From the NCBI GenBank assembly GCA_026005175.1, contig BPKO01000008.1:1-64000 (forward strand): 64,000 nt of DNA, in the 5' to 3' direction. Below, piece after piece: positions 50,082 through 59,357 of the stretch. The notes beneath the pieces are model-generated. The model did no database searches. It was not told the DNA's origin and saw only the letters and a list, made by a program, of their open reading frames with translations. Both the position numbers and the translations under genes were made by a program. Numbering within the stretch: position 1 is the stretch's first letter; the number at the start of each line of letters is the position of its first letter. This DNA comes from Candidatus Tectimicrobiota bacterium (GTDB lineage: Bacteria > Tectomicrobia > Entotheonellia > Entotheonellales > Entotheonellaceae).

Positions 50082-51044
50082 ATGGCAGAACACACCGTGT
50101 CTTTTGGCTTTTTGCTGCCCACGCGGGAAGCGGTGATGGCGCAGGGGCAGCCCGACTTCCGGCAGCTCGTGGCCCTGGCCGAGCAAGCCGAGGCCCTGGG
50201 CTTTGACTCGCTGTGGGCCGGCGACAGCATCCTGGCGCGGCCGCGGCTGGAGGCCCTCACCACTCTGGCGGCGGTGGCCACGCGCACGCAGCGCGTCAAG
50301 CTGGGCACTGCCGTGCTGCTGCCGGCGCTGCGCCACCCGGTGGTGCTGGCCAACGAGGTGGCCAACCTCGACCTTGTCTCGCAGGGGAGAATGATCCTGG
50401 GGGTGGGCATTGCCACCAAGAACCGGGCGGTGGAGGCAGAGTTTGCGGCCTGCGGCGTGCCGTTTGGCACCCGCATCGGGCGGTTTGAAGAAAGCCTCAC
50501 CCTGCTGCGGCGCCTGTGGACAGAGCCCGAAGTGACCTTCCACGGCCGCCACTTCCAGCTGCAGGAGGTGCGCCTGGGACTGCGGCCCCTGCAGGCCGGC
50601 GGGGTGCCGCTGTGGCTGGCCGGCGCGGTGGACAACGCCCTGCGCCGGGTGCTGCGGCTGGGCGATGGCTGGCTGCCCAATCCCCCCTCGCCGCAGGCTT
50701 TTGCCGAAGCCTGGCAGCGGCTGCAAGCGCTGGCGGCGGAGATGGGCAAACCCCTTGCCGGGCTGCACCGCGGCGTTTACACCACGCTCAACATCAACGA
50801 CGACGCGGCGCAGGCCGAGCGCGAGATGCAGGCCTTCATCGAGGGCTATTACGGCGCGCCGTACGAGGTCATGCGGCGCACCCAGGGGGTGTGCGCCGGG
50901 CCGCCGGAGCGCTGCATTGCCTGGCTCAACGACTTCGTGGCAGCCGGGGCGCAGACCCTGGTGCTGCGCTTTGGCGCCCCCGACCAGCGCCGGCAGCTGG
51001 AGCGCTGTGCGCGCGACGTCTTGCCGCACGTGCGCCGCGCCTGA
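50082..51044 (+). CDS. LLM-class (luciferase-like) flavin/F420 oxidoreductase
   Basis: A 320-residue TIM-barrel protein of the bacterial luciferase family: SFGFLLPTREAVMAQGQPDF, ALGFDSLWAGDSILARPRLE, RMILGVGIATKNRAVEAEF and PLWLAGAVDNALRRVLRLGD. Members use FMNH2 or F420 to oxidise or reduce small organics. The cofactor cannot be told apart here. TAAGGAGAAGG is upstream. It is probably co-transcribed with the SDR before it. Confidence 0.9.
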   Translation: MAEHTVSFGFLLPTREAVMAQGQPDFRQLVALAEQAEALGFDSLWAGDSILARPRLEALTTLAAVATRTQRVKLGTAVLLPALRHPVVLANEVANLDLVSQGRMILGVGIATKNRAVEAEFAACGVPFGTRIGRFEESLTLLRRLWTEPEVTFHGRHFQLQEVRLGLRPLQAGGVPLWLAGAVDNALRRVLRLGDGWLPNPPSPQAFAEAWQRLQALAAEMGKPLAGLHRGVYTTLNINDDAAQAEREMQAFIEGYYGAPYEVMRRTQGVCAGPPERCIAWLNDFVAAGAQTLVLRFGAPDQRRQLERCARDVLPHVRRA

Positions 51045-51072
51045 GCGCTTCTCCCGCCGCAGGACGGCGCGC

Positions 51073-52035
51073 TCAAGCCGGCCGCGGCGGCCAGGGCAAG
51101 CGGTCGAGGTCGACGTTGCCGCCGGAAAGAATCACCCCCACCCGCCGGCCGGGCAGGTAGACGGCGCCCGCCAGCAAGGCCGCCACGGCCACCGCTGCCG
51201 AGGGTTCGATGATCAGCTTCAGGCGCTCCCAGACGTGGCGCATGGCGTCCACGATGGCCGCCTCGCTCACCGTCACCACCGCCACCGCGTGCTGCCGCAG
51301 CAAGGCAAAGGTCAGCTCGCCCAGCGCGGTGCGCAGCCCGTCGGCCACCGTGCGGGGATTGCCCGCCGGCAGGAGCTTCCCGGCTTGCAGCGCGCGGCAG
51401 GCGTCGTCGGCGGTGGCCGGCTCCACGCCGATGACCTGCGTCTGCGGCGACACGGCCGCCACCGCCAGCGCCGTGCCGCTGGCCAGCCCGCCGCCGCCCA
51501 CCGGCACCAGCACGGCATCGAGGTGGGGCACTTCCTGGCAGAGCTCCAAGGCTGCCGTGCCCTGCCCGGCGATGACCAGGGGGTCGTTGTAGGGGTGGAC
51601 GAAGGTGGCGCCGGTTTCTGCCACCACCCGCGCCAGCGTTTCCTCGCGCGCTTCCAGGGTCGGCGCGCAAAAGACGATGCGGCCTCCGTAGGCGGCCACC
51701 GCCGCCTTTTTCACCGCCGGGGCGCTGGCCGGCATGACCACGTGGGCGGCAATGCCCCGCAGCCGTGCCGCCAGAGCGAGCGCCGCGGCGTGGTTGCCCG
51801 AGGAATGGGTGGCCACCCCGCGCCGCGCTTCGGCCTCCGGCAGGGCCATGACCGCATTGCAGGCGCCGCGGAACTTGAAGGCGCCGGCTTTCTGCAGGTT
51901 CTCGCACTTAAAGAAAAGCCGCGCCCCGCTGAGGCGGTCAAGGCTGGCGCACGTCCACACCGGGGTGCGGTGCGCAAAGGGCCCAATGCGGGCTGCCGCC
52001 CGCTCGACGTCGGCAAAGGTAGGAAGGCACGACAT
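51073..52035 (-). CDS. PLP-dependent threonine/serine dehydratase family protein
   Basis: A 320-residue fold-type II PLP enzyme. The lysine motif is KAGAFKFRGACNAVMALPE, the asparagine loop is THSSGNHAAALALAARLRG, and the phosphate-binding glycine loop is VPVGGGGLASGTALAVAA. These define threonine dehydratase, serine racemase and relatives, which turn threonine or serine into 2-oxo acids or racemise them. No ACT domain follows, so it is the short, catabolic type. AGGAGAAG precedes the ATG at 52035. Confidence 0.92.
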   Translation of the reverse strand: MSCLPTFADVERAAARIGPFAHRTPVWTCASLDRLSGARLFFKCENLQKAGAFKFRGACNAVMALPEAEARRGVATHSSGNHAAALALAARLRGIAAHVVMPASAPAVKKAAVAAYGGRIVFCAPTLEAREETLARVVAETGATFVHPYNDPLVIAGQGTAALELCQEVPHLDAVLVPVGGGGLASGTALAVAAVSPQTQVIGVEPATADDACRALQAGKLLPAGNPRTVADGLRTALGELTFALLRQHAVAVVTVSEAAIVDAMRHVWERLKLIIEPSAAVAVAALLAGAVYLPGRRVGVILSGGNVDLDRLPWPPRPA

Positions 52036-52148
52036 CGGTGCTTCTCCTGTGGCCAGAAGCCCGCGGGCGCCGTTGCGCCGCGGGCGCCGGCGTGCCACAA
52101 TCGCCGCCAGGACCGGTATGTTCTCGTAAGGCAAGGAGGAACGCGCCC

Positions 52149-52532
52149 ATGACGCTTATCTCTCCTCCCTCCTCCCGCAGGCAGCGGGCCGGCCTGGCGC
52201 TTCTGGCTCTGCTGGGCGCCCTGGCGCTAAGCGGCTGCGACGTGCTGGATCTGGCGGCCGAACTGCTGCGCATCGATACCGACACGGCGCAGGCGCAGCA
52301 GGAAGTGCGCATCGAAACCTTTGTTATCGACGCCAGCTCCTTCCTGCTGCTGGCCGACAGCGAGCCGACCCTCACCGTGCAGGATGGCGCTACCATATAT
52401 ACCATGCAGTCGGCAGGCAGCGTCACCTTCACCCCAGCTGGTGGCTCGCCCCAGACTTTCTCCCTGGAAGCCGGCGACATGGTGATCGAGCGTCCCGGCA
52501 GCGGCACCCTGACCCTTCGCCGCGTGCCTTAA
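52149..52532 (+). CDS. Small lipoprotein of unknown function
   Basis: A 127-residue protein with a lipoprotein signal: LALLALLGALALSGC, with the lipobox LSGC at the end. The mature part is beta-rich (FVIDASSFLLLADSEPTLTV, then GDMVIERPGSGTLTLRRVP). No family recognised. AAGGAGG lies ten bases before the ATG. Divergent from the dehydratase gene. Confidence 0.75.
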   Translation: MTLISPPSSRRQRAGLALLALLGALALSGCDVLDLAAELLRIDTDTAQAQQEVRIETFVIDASSFLLLADSEPTLTVQDGATIYTMQSAGSVTFTPAGGSPQTFSLEAGDMVIERPGSGTLTLRRVP

Positions 52533-52634
52533 GCACCGCCTGTACAGGCGCCCGCGGCAGCGCTATACTGTGTGCACGCCGCGCTCGCGGGCGCTCGCCC
52601 CGAGCCGGCGGCTGCCGTAACGAAGGAGTCCCGC

Positions 52635-53030
52635 ATGACACGGTGCCGCAGGATGCCCATGTTCTGGCTCGGCCTGCTTCTGGGCTGCATCCTCTTTCTG
52701 GCCGGCCTGCCCGCGCGGGCCACCCACCAGGTGGACCATCGCTTTACCGTCTACGGCACGGTGCGCAACGGCGCCACCTTTCCCGGCACGCCGCTGGCCG
52801 GCAAGGAAGTGGTGGTGCGCGATGCCGCCAGCGGCCAGGTGCTGCAGCGGGGCATCACCGACGCCCAAGGCCGCTTTGCCCTCGTGCTCCACGTGCACAA
52901 CGAGGACCTGGGCCGGCAAGTGGTGGTGCAAAGCGACGGCGCGCAGCAGACGCTTACCTTGCAGTTCGACCCTGCCGACACCACCACCGAGCGGCGGGGG
53001 CGGGTCGACCTGGTGATTTTTCCCCGCTGA
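52635..53030 (+). CDS. Secreted protein with a carboxypeptidase-regulatory-like domain
   Basis: A 131-residue protein with signal peptide MFWLGLLLGCILFLAGLPAR and a mature transthyretin-like beta-sandwich: VYGTVRNGATFPGTPLAGKE, VVVRDAASGQVLQRGITDAQ, then GRFALVLHVHNEDLGRQVVV. The pattern 'TVxxxGxPLAGxxVxVxD...TDAxGRF' is that of CarboxypepD_reg domains. AAGGAG lies six bases before the ATG. No partner is evident. Confidence 0.75.
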   Translation: MTRCRRMPMFWLGLLLGCILFLAGLPARATHQVDHRFTVYGTVRNGATFPGTPLAGKEVVVRDAASGQVLQRGITDAQGRFALVLHVHNEDLGRQVVVQSDGAQQTLTLQFDPADTTTERRGRVDLVIFPR

Positions 53031-53045
53031 CGCCCCGGGAGCGGC

Positions 53046-53840
53046 TCAGTGCATGTAAATGCCGCCGTCGACGTTGAGGGCGTGGCCGGTGATGTTGCGC
53101 GCCTCTTCCGAAGCCAGGAAGACCACCGCGTGGCCGATGTCTTCGGGGGTCTGCTCGCGCTGCAGCGGCACCCACTCCTGCACGCGCTTTTCAAAGATCT
53201 GCCGCGGCGTCAGCCCCGCCAGCGTCCCCTTCTGGGCCAGGCTTTCGGCGATGTAGTGCCACATCGGCGTCCACAGCAGCCCGGGGCAAATGGCGTTGAC
53301 GTTGATGTTGTAAGGCGCCAAGTCGCGCGCCAGGCAGCGAGTGAACGTGATCACCGCGCCTTTGGACACGCTGTAGGGCGGGCTGGTGGTGCTGCCCAGC
53401 TGGCCGGCAATCGAGGCGATGTTGATGATTTTGCCGTAGCGCCGCGCCATCATGTGCGGCACCACGGCCTTGCAGGTCAGGAAGTGGGCCTTGACGTTCA
53501 CCGCGTAGGCGCGGTCCCAGTCTTCTTCGGTGTTGTTGAGAAACGGCAGGCCCAGAGGAGTAAAAATGCCGGCGTTGTTGACCAGGATGTCGATTTGCCC
53601 AAAGGCTTCCAGGGTCTTGGCGGCCAGCTGCTCCACCTCGGGCCAGCGGGCCACGTCGCACGGCACGACCAGGGTGCGGCGCCCCAGGGCCTCGACTTCC
53701 TGGGCCACGCGCTGCGCCCCTTCGAGCTGCACGTCGCTCAAGCAGACATTGGCCCCCTCGCGGGCCAGGCACAAGGCGATGGCGCGGCCGATGCCGCCGC
53801 CACCGCCGGTGACGATGGCCGTTTTGCCTTGCAAGCGCAT
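53046..53840 (-). CDS. SDR-family oxidoreductase
   Basis: A 264-residue classical SDR with GGGGGIGRAIALCLAREG, NNAGIFTPLGLPFLNN, INIASIAGQL (Ser), YSVSKGAVITFTRC (Tyr-x3-Lys) and LNVDGGIYMH at the end. All catalytic residues are present. GGGAGGA lies upstream of the ATG at 53840. It is divergent from the esterase gene at 53954 and may work with one of the neighbouring LLM or epimerase genes, which cannot be shown from sequence. Confidence 0.92.
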   Translation of the reverse strand: MRLQGKTAIVTGGGGGIGRAIALCLAREGANVCLSDVQLEGAQRVAQEVEALGRRTLVVPCDVARWPEVEQLAAKTLEAFGQIDILVNNAGIFTPLGLPFLNNTEEDWDRAYAVNVKAHFLTCKAVVPHMMARRYGKIINIASIAGQLGSTTSPPYSVSKGAVITFTRCLARDLAPYNINVNAICPGLLWTPMWHYIAESLAQKGTLAGLTPRQIFEKRVQEWVPLQREQTPEDIGHAVVFLASEEARNITGHALNVDGGIYMH

Positions 53841-53953
53841 TTTGTCGTCCTCCCTCAAGCACGGTCTGGCAGCGGTTATCCTACCACACGGCGTGCCGCA
53901 AGAGGGAGAGCGGCGGCACGGGCGGCGGCAGGCGAGCAACCCGGAGGCTGACG

Positions 53954-54616
53954 ATGGAGCTCATCCATACCCTCTATGAACCCCGCGGCGACGGCCCCCA
54001 CCCCACCTTGCTCGCCTTGCACGGCTGGGGCGCCAATGCCCTGGACCTGCTGGGGCTGGCGCCTTATCTGGGCAGCGGGCAGTGGCTGATGCTCTGCCCC
54101 CAGGGGCCCCTGAGTACGCCTATTGGCGCCGGCCTGACCGGCTATGGCTGGTTCCCTCTCACCCTGGGCGGCCCGCCCGATTTGCAGGCGATTTTTGCCG
54201 CGCGGGCGCAGCTGCTGGCGTTTGTCGACGCGGCCCTGGCCCGCTACCCCGTCGACCGCGCCAAGCTCGTCATTCTGGGCTTCAGCCAGGGCGGCGTCAT
54301 GGCCTACAGCCTGGCCCTGCACCAGCCGCAGCGCTTTGCCGCCCTGGTGGCCTTGAGCACCTGGCTGCCCCCGGAGCTGCTCGAAGCGGCGGCGCCGGCG
54401 GCGGGCCCCTTTCCGCCCATTCTCATCCAGCATGGGTCGCGCGACGAGCTGGTCGACGTGGCGCGGGCGCGGCAGGCGGTAGAGACCCTGCGGGCGCGGC
54501 GCCTGCCGGTGACTTACCGCGAGTACGACATGGGTCATGAGATCAGCCCGCGCAGCCTCGCCGACCTCTCGGCCTGGCTGCACGACAAGGTGCTCTCGCC
54601 GATCCTGCTGGCCTAA
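53954..54616 (+). CDS. Alpha/beta-hydrolase, phospholipase/carboxylesterase type
   Basis: A 220-residue cytoplasmic esterase of the carboxylesterase/thioesterase family. The nucleophile elbow is GFSQGGVMAYSLAL, the acid Asp is in HGSRDELVDVARA and the catalytic His is in YDMGHEISPRSL. Oxyanion residues are in LLALHGWGAN. Broad-specificity hydrolysis of small esters is expected. It is close to the MFS gene, which begins 26 bases later. Confidence 0.88.
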   Translation: MELIHTLYEPRGDGPHPTLLALHGWGANALDLLGLAPYLGSGQWLMLCPQGPLSTPIGAGLTGYGWFPLTLGGPPDLQAIFAARAQLLAFVDAALARYPVDRAKLVILGFSQGGVMAYSLALHQPQRFAALVALSTWLPPELLEAAAPAAGPFPPILIQHGSRDELVDVARARQAVETLRARRLPVTYREYDMGHEISPRSLADLSAWLHDKVLSPILLA

Positions 54617-54641
54617 AGGGCGGCGTTGCGGAGAAGGTGCG

Positions 54642-55952
54642 ATGGACCCCGAGGCCTCTACCCAGCCCGGCCGCACGCGGGCCTTGCGCCCGCGGCGCTT
54701 CTTTTACGGCTGGGTGATCGTGGCGGTGTCGTTCCTCACCCTCTTCCTGGTGGTGGGCACGCGCTTTTCCCTGGGCGTTTTCTACGTGGCCATCCTGGAA
54801 GCCTACGGCTGGAGCCGCGCGCAAACCGCCGGCGCCTTCTCCCTCATGCTGGTGGTGCACGCCGCCTTTTCCCTGGTGGTGGGCGCCCTCTTTGACCGCC
54901 TGGGGCCGCGGCGCCTCTTTCCCCTGGGCGGGCTGGCCATTGCCCTGGGCTTTGCCGCTTGCAGCCAGATCCGCACCGTGTGGCAGCTCTACGTCTTCCT
55001 GGGCGTCGTGGCGGCAGCGGGCATCAGCAGCCTGGCCTTCGTGCCGCACATGGCGCTGGTGTCGGCCTGGTTCGTGCGCAGGCGCGGCCTGGCCACGGGC
55101 ATTGCTTACGCCGGCATCGGCGGCGGCCAGCTGCTGCTGGCGCCGGCCATCCAGGAGCTGGTCTCGGCTTTTGGCTGGCGCGCCGCTTTTCTCATCCTGG
55201 CCGCGGTGATCTGCGCCACCGTGGTGCCCCTGACGGCCGTCTTCCAGCGCCGGCACCCCGAAGAGTTGGGGCTCTACCCCGACGGCCTGCCGCCGCCCGC
55301 TGCCGCGGGCGAAGCGCCGGCAACCGCGGCCGCCAGAGAGGACTGGACCCTGGCCAGGGCGGTGCGCACGCCGGCTTTCTGGCTGCTCATGCTGGTGGTC
55401 ATGGGGCTTGGGGTGATGCTCAACACCCTCATGCTGCACCTGCTTGCCCACTTGAGCGATGCCGGCTACGACAAGCTGCTGGGCGCCACGCTGCTTGGCC
55501 TCACCGGCGCCCTGCGCTCGCTTGGCGGCCTGGGGGTGGGGTGGCTCTCCGACACCCTGGGGCGCGAGAAGGCCTACACCCTGGGCTCGGCGCTGGCCTT
55601 TGGCGGCGTCGTGTTGCTCATGGGCATTCACAAAACCGCGCCAGTGTGGCCGCTTTACCTCTTCGTGCTTTTCTACGGCCTGGGGCAAGGAGCAATGGGG
55701 CCGGTGTACGCGGCGGCCACCGCCGACCTCTTTCCCGGCCGCTCCCTGGGCACCATCCTGGGCCTGCTGGAGGCGGCCTACGGCTTGGGCGGGGCGTTTG
55801 GGGCGTTTGTTGCCGGCTACCTCTACGACGTGCTGGGCAGCTACCGCGGTTCGTTCCTCATCGTGCTGGCGGCCATCGCGCTTTCCTGCACCAGCCTCTG
55901 GCTGGCGGCGCCGCGGCGCCGGCAACGGCCAGGCAAGGAGGAAAAGCCATGA
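54642..55952 (+). CDS. MFS transporter
   Basis: A 436-residue 12-segment carrier. The start FFYGWVIVAVSFLTLFLVVG and the loop FDRLGPRRLFPLGGLAIAL, the MFS-A-like motif between TM2 and TM3, place it in the monocarboxylate/oxalate-formate-like branch. A later GWLSDTLGREKAYTLGSALA repeats the motif in the second half. It probably moves an organic acid. Its stop overlaps the epimerase start (ATGA, 55949-55952). Confidence 0.9.
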   Translation: MDPEASTQPGRTRALRPRRFFYGWVIVAVSFLTLFLVVGTRFSLGVFYVAILEAYGWSRAQTAGAFSLMLVVHAAFSLVVGALFDRLGPRRLFPLGGLAIALGFAACSQIRTVWQLYVFLGVVAAAGISSLAFVPHMALVSAWFVRRRGLATGIAYAGIGGGQLLLAPAIQELVSAFGWRAAFLILAAVICATVVPLTAVFQRRHPEELGLYPDGLPPPAAAGEAPATAAAREDWTLARAVRTPAFWLLMLVVMGLGVMLNTLMLHLLAHLSDAGYDKLLGATLLGLTGALRSLGGLGVGWLSDTLGREKAYTLGSALAFGGVVLLMGIHKTAPVWPLYLFVLFYGLGQGAMGPVYAAATADLFPGRSLGTILGLLEAAYGLGGAFGAFVAGYLYDVLGSYRGSFLIVLAAIALSCTSLWLAAPRRRQRPGKEEKP

Positions 55953-56926
55953 AGGTGGTGATTACCGGGGGCGCTGGCTTCCTCGGGCAGCGGCTGGCGC
56001 GCGCCTTGCTGGCGCGCGGGCAGCTCACCGGACCGCAGGGCCGGCCAGAACCCATCGACACCCTGGTGGTGTTTGACGCCGCGGCGCCCGCGGCGCCGCC
56101 GGCCGACGACCCGCGGCTGCAGGTGGTCCGCGGCGACATCGGCGACCGCGCGGCGCTGGCAGACGTCCTGGATGCCGAGACGGGCAGCGTCTTTCACCTG
56201 GCCGCGGTGGTCAGCGCCGCCGCCGAGGCCGACTTCGACCTGGGGATGCGCGTCAACCTCTACGGCACCCTGGCGGTGCTCGAGGCCTGCCGCGCCCTAC
56301 CCCAGCCGCCGCGCCTGGTCTTTACCAGCTCCATTGCCGCCTTTGGCGGCGAGCTGCCGGCGGTGGTCGACGACACCACGCCGCTGACCCCGCAGACCTC
56401 TTACGGCACGCAGAAAGCCATCGGCGAGCTGCTCATCAACGACTACAGCCGCAAGGGCTTTGTCGACGGCCGCGCCCTGCGCCTGCCCACCGTGGTGGTG
56501 CGCCCCGGCAAGCCCAACCTGGCGGCATCGTCTTTTGCCAGCAGCATCATTCGCGAGCCGCTGCTGGGCCAGGAGGCCCTCTGCCCGGTGTCGCCCGAAA
56601 CGCGCCTGGCCATCATTTCGCCCCGGCGCGCCGTCGACGCCCTGCTGCACGCCCACGAGCTGCCTCCAGAAGCCTGGGGCGCCTACCGCGCCGTCAACCT
56701 GCCGGCGCTGTCGGTAAGCGTGGAAGAGATGCTGGCGGCGCTGCGGCGCGTGGCCGGCAGCCGGCCGCTGGGCCGCATTCGCTGGCAGCCTGACCCGCAC
56801 ATCCAGCGCATCATCAGCAGCTGGCCGGCCGTTTTCACCTCGCAGCGGGCGCTGCGCCTGGGCTTCCAGCGCGACGCCCGCATGGAGGAAATCATCGAGG
56901 CCTTCATCGCCGACGAGCTGCCGTGA
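55949..56926 (+). CDS. NAD-dependent epimerase/dehydrogenase, D-erythronate-dehydrogenase-like
   Basis: A 325-residue extended SDR: GGAGFLGQRLARALLARGQL near the N-terminus, FHLAAVVSAAAEADFDLGMR, FTSSIAAFGGELPAVVDDTT and TSYGTQKAIGELLINDYSRK with the Tyr-x3-Lys pair. The N- and C-terminal sequences (for example RVAGSRPLGRIRWQPDPHIQ) resemble DenD, the D-erythronate dehydrogenase of four-carbon acid-sugar catabolism; this assignment is from memory of the family. The upstream MFS carrier could supply the acid sugar. Confidence 0.85.
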   Translation: MKVVITGGAGFLGQRLARALLARGQLTGPQGRPEPIDTLVVFDAAAPAAPPADDPRLQVVRGDIGDRAALADVLDAETGSVFHLAAVVSAAAEADFDLGMRVNLYGTLAVLEACRALPQPPRLVFTSSIAAFGGELPAVVDDTTPLTPQTSYGTQKAIGELLINDYSRKGFVDGRALRLPTVVVRPGKPNLAASSFASSIIREPLLGQEALCPVSPETRLAIISPRRAVDALLHAHELPPEAWGAYRAVNLPALSVSVEEMLAALRRVAGSRPLGRIRWQPDPHIQRIISSWPAVFTSQRALRLGFQRDARMEEIIEAFIADELP

Positions 56927-56938
56927 GGCGTACAGGGC

Positions 56939-57418
56939 CTACTGGGCAGCATCGTGCACGATGGCGGCAAAGATGGCGTCGAGCTCGCGCGCCATGGCGT
57001 CGAGCTGGGGGTTGTGGTAGCCGGCAAAGACGTCCGAGGGCTTGATGTACGACACCCTGGCCGTGCCATCGGCCTTTTCCACCACGTAAATGCGCAGCGG
57101 GGCTTCGAACCCCGCCTCGACATCGGCGGCCAAAGTGCGGATGGCAAAGTCCGGACGATAGAGCATGAACACCTGGTTGCCGGCGATGCGCACGCCACGC
57201 GACGCCGCACCTGCCTGCGCATTGGCCCGACAGACCAAGCCCATCTTGTGCTTGCGGATGGCCGCCAGGAGGTCCTCAATAAACGCCTGAAACGGCTTGC
57301 CGGTGTCCAGGATGAGCCGCGGCGAGGGATCCCTGGCGAGCACGGCAGCGGGGAGGAGCAGTCCCCAGAGCAAAGCAACAAGCCCGATGCACACGAAGCG
57401 GCGAGAAGAGGGCAGCAC
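56939..57418 (-). CDS. Secreted DUF302-domain protein
   Basis: A 159-residue exported protein with a hydrophobic leader (VCIGLVALLWGLLLPAAVLA). The mature part is a DUF302 domain: KPFQAFIEDLLAAIRKHKMG and LRIYVVEKADGTARVSYIKP, ending in a helical segment. I chose GTG at 57418 because AAGGAG lies seven bases upstream; earlier in-frame starts give an unlikely extension. DUF302 proteins are small alpha/beta proteins of unsettled function. It follows the AOC-barrel-like gene on the same strand by 30 bases. Confidence 0.82.
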   Translation of the reverse strand: MLPSSRRFVCIGLVALLWGLLLPAAVLARDPSPRLILDTGKPFQAFIEDLLAAIRKHKMGLVCRANAQAGAASRGVRIAGNQVFMLYRPDFAIRTLAADVEAGFEAPLRIYVVEKADGTARVSYIKPSDVFAGYHNPQLDAMARELDAIFAAIVHDAAQ

Positions 57419-57447
57419 GGCAATCTCCTTGGGAAAAGAAGCGACGA

Positions 57448-57970
57448 TTACGGCAGCACGTAGTGCCCCTCGAAAAGAAAGCGGCGGTCTGTCTTGCTTA
57501 CCGGCTTGATGTGGAGGATGCCTGCCCCCTTGATTCCGGAGAGCGACCCGGTACCGCCGACGAAGCGCCAAACGCCGTTGTCGAGCAATTTGGGCTTACC
57601 CTCAGGGCCGGGGACAAAAGTGGCCTGCACCTGCCACTGGATAAAGGCCTGATCGCCCGAGGCGAGGGTAAGGACGAGGTAGCCACGCGCCACGCCTTCG
57701 TCCCCCGGCCGGATGTCGTGCATGCCGTACTCTACTGCCTGCGCGCCCTGCCAGATGCCAGAACCTTCGACCGTGCCCGTGCGGCGCACCAGCAGCACAA
57801 AGTGCTGCGGCGGCGCGGGAAAGTCGTAGCGAATGGCCTCTCGCGGCGTCATCACTGCCTGCAGGCGGAGACTCTCGAGCGCCTCCGCCGCCGGCAAGCC
57901 GGCTGCCAGCAGCAGGCAGCCACTCAGCACCAGTACGCAACCGGGCAGCCATACCGGACACCCTGCGCAT
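57448..57970 (-). CDS. Secreted barrel-like protein of unknown function (one frameshift)
   Basis: About 174 residues. The strong site AGGAGGCAAGG is followed by ATG at 57970 (MRRVSGMAARLR), and one frame change near 57935 joins this to the reading VLSGCLLLAAGLPAAEALES, so the signal peptide spans the break. Otherwise the start would be a GTG at 57930 with no ribosome-binding site. The mature part ends FVGGTGSLSGIKGAGILHIK and FLFEGHYVLP, which looks like the glycine-rich strands of an allene-oxide-cyclase-like barrel. Possible partner of the DUF302 gene behind it. Confidence 0.6.
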
Positions 57971-58087
57971 GCCTTGCCTCCTGTTTCTGACGAGTTGCTT
58001 GCACCTTTGTCTAGGAACGGACGCCACCACCCGCCTATTCCGCCGAATGAGCCGTCTTCTGCTCAAGCGCAGCCGTAGGGAAAAGAG

Positions 58088-58117
58088 AACCGGCGGCGCC
58101 GTGTGGGGCCGCCGGTT
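58088..58117. other. Perfect hairpin in a divergent intergenic region
   Basis: AACCGGCGGC (58088-58097) pairs perfectly with GCCGCCGGTT (58108-58117), ten pairs, ten-base loop. On the minus strand it is followed by CTCTTTTC, so it could end a short minus-strand transcript, but no gene is seen there. The rest of 57971-58206 shows no gene. Confidence 0.5.
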
Positions 58118-58206
58118 TCCGGTTGGCCCCTCTTGCTGCGCCGGCGCCGCCGTGCTAGCCTGCAGCCCGCAAGCAGAGACCTTTCCCCTGGCAAGAAGAG
58201 GCACGC

Positions 58207-59277
58207 ATGCAGCTTGGCATCCTCTCCCTGGTCAACCACGACCCGCAGCAGCCCGGCTCCGACGCCGCCATCCTGCGCGATCAGGTGGCGCAGGCGGTGC
58301 TGGCCGACGCCCTTGGCCTCGACGCTTTCTGGATCGCCGAGCACCACGCCTGCGACTACGGCGGCATCGTGCCGGCCAACGCGGTGCTGGCCGGCGCCAT
58401 TGCCAGCGCCACGCGGCGCATCCGCATCGGCGCCGGCGGCGCCATCCTGACCCTGCACGACCCGCTGGAAATCGCCGAGCAGTGGGCGATGGTCGACTGC
58501 CTTTCCGGCGGCCGCCTGGAGTTTGGCATGGCCCGCGCGTTCCTGCCTTTTGAATTCGCCCTCTTCGGCGTGGATATGGACGAGAGCCGCGCCCGCTACG
58601 AAGAGGCGGTGGCGTTCCTGCGCCAGGCCTGGTCCGGGGCCGATCTGGGCTTCTGCGGCCGCTTCCGCCAGGTCCCGGCCCTGGGCCCCCTCACCCCCCT
58701 GCCGGTGCAGCGCCCCCATCCCCCCATGTGGGTGGCTGCCGCCATGACCCCGGAGAGCTTCGTGTGGGCCGGCAAGCAGGGCTTTCGCCTCATGGTGGTG
58801 CCCTACCCCATTGGCCTGCGCCGCCTCAATCCCCTCATGCAGGCTTACCTGGAGGCCTACGATGCCGCCGGCCATCCGCCGCAGCACCGCCGCATCCAGG
58901 CCACCTATCACCTGCTGCTGGCCGAAGACACCGCCACTGCCAAGCGGCTGGCCGAAGCGCCGCTCATGCACTACCTCGACAGCTTCGTGCGCGCCGCGCG
59001 GCGCCTGCAAGCGCGCTCTGCCGACTACGCCGCCTACGGCAAGATGGTGACGGCCCTCTCCCAGCTCACCTTCGACGGCCTTTACGAGCGCCAGCGCATC
59101 CTCGTCGGCTCGCCCGAAGACGTCGTGGCGGTGCTGCGCCACATTACCGCCACCAGCCCCATTACCGACTTTGCCTTTGTCGTCGACTTTGGCCTCCTCG
59201 ACCGCGCCCTGGTGCGCCAGACCCTCACCCTGCTGGCCACCGCCGTGGCACCGGCAGTGCGCCAGCAGGCCGGCTGA
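58207..59277 (+). CDS. LLM-class (luciferase-like) oxidoreductase
   Basis: A 356-residue bacterial-luciferase-family protein: LGILSLVNHDPQQPGSDAAI, GLDAFWIAEHHACDYGGIVP with the family's EHH motif, RRIRIGAGGAILTLHDPLEI and GGRLEFGMARAFLPFEFALF. The EHH motif and full length fit monooxygenases of the alkanal/nitrilotriacetate-like branch better than the shorter LLM protein at 50082. Gene order gives no clue to the substrate. Intact. Confidence 0.9.
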   Translation: MQLGILSLVNHDPQQPGSDAAILRDQVAQAVLADALGLDAFWIAEHHACDYGGIVPANAVLAGAIASATRRIRIGAGGAILTLHDPLEIAEQWAMVDCLSGGRLEFGMARAFLPFEFALFGVDMDESRARYEEAVAFLRQAWSGADLGFCGRFRQVPALGPLTPLPVQRPHPPMWVAAAMTPESFVWAGKQGFRLMVVPYPIGLRRLNPLMQAYLEAYDAAGHPPQHRRIQATYHLLLAEDTATAKRLAEAPLMHYLDSFVRAARRLQARSADYAAYGKMVTALSQLTFDGLYERQRILVGSPEDVVAVLRHITATSPITDFAFVVDFGLLDRALVRQTLTLLATAVAPAVRQQAG

Positions 59278-59306
59278 AGCAAGGGGAAGCCCGTGGCGGC
59301 GCGGAC

Positions 59307-59335
59307 TTGATCAAAGCCCCGCACCTCATTTATCT
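59307..59335 (+). promoter_or_regulatory. Sigma-70-type promoter candidate for the HNH gene pair
   Basis: TTGATC (59307-59312), a 17-base spacer and TTATCT (59330-59335), 22 bases before the first gene of the pair. Confidence 0.45.
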
Positions 59336-59357
59336 TCCAGGCTGAAGGGAAAGTGAG

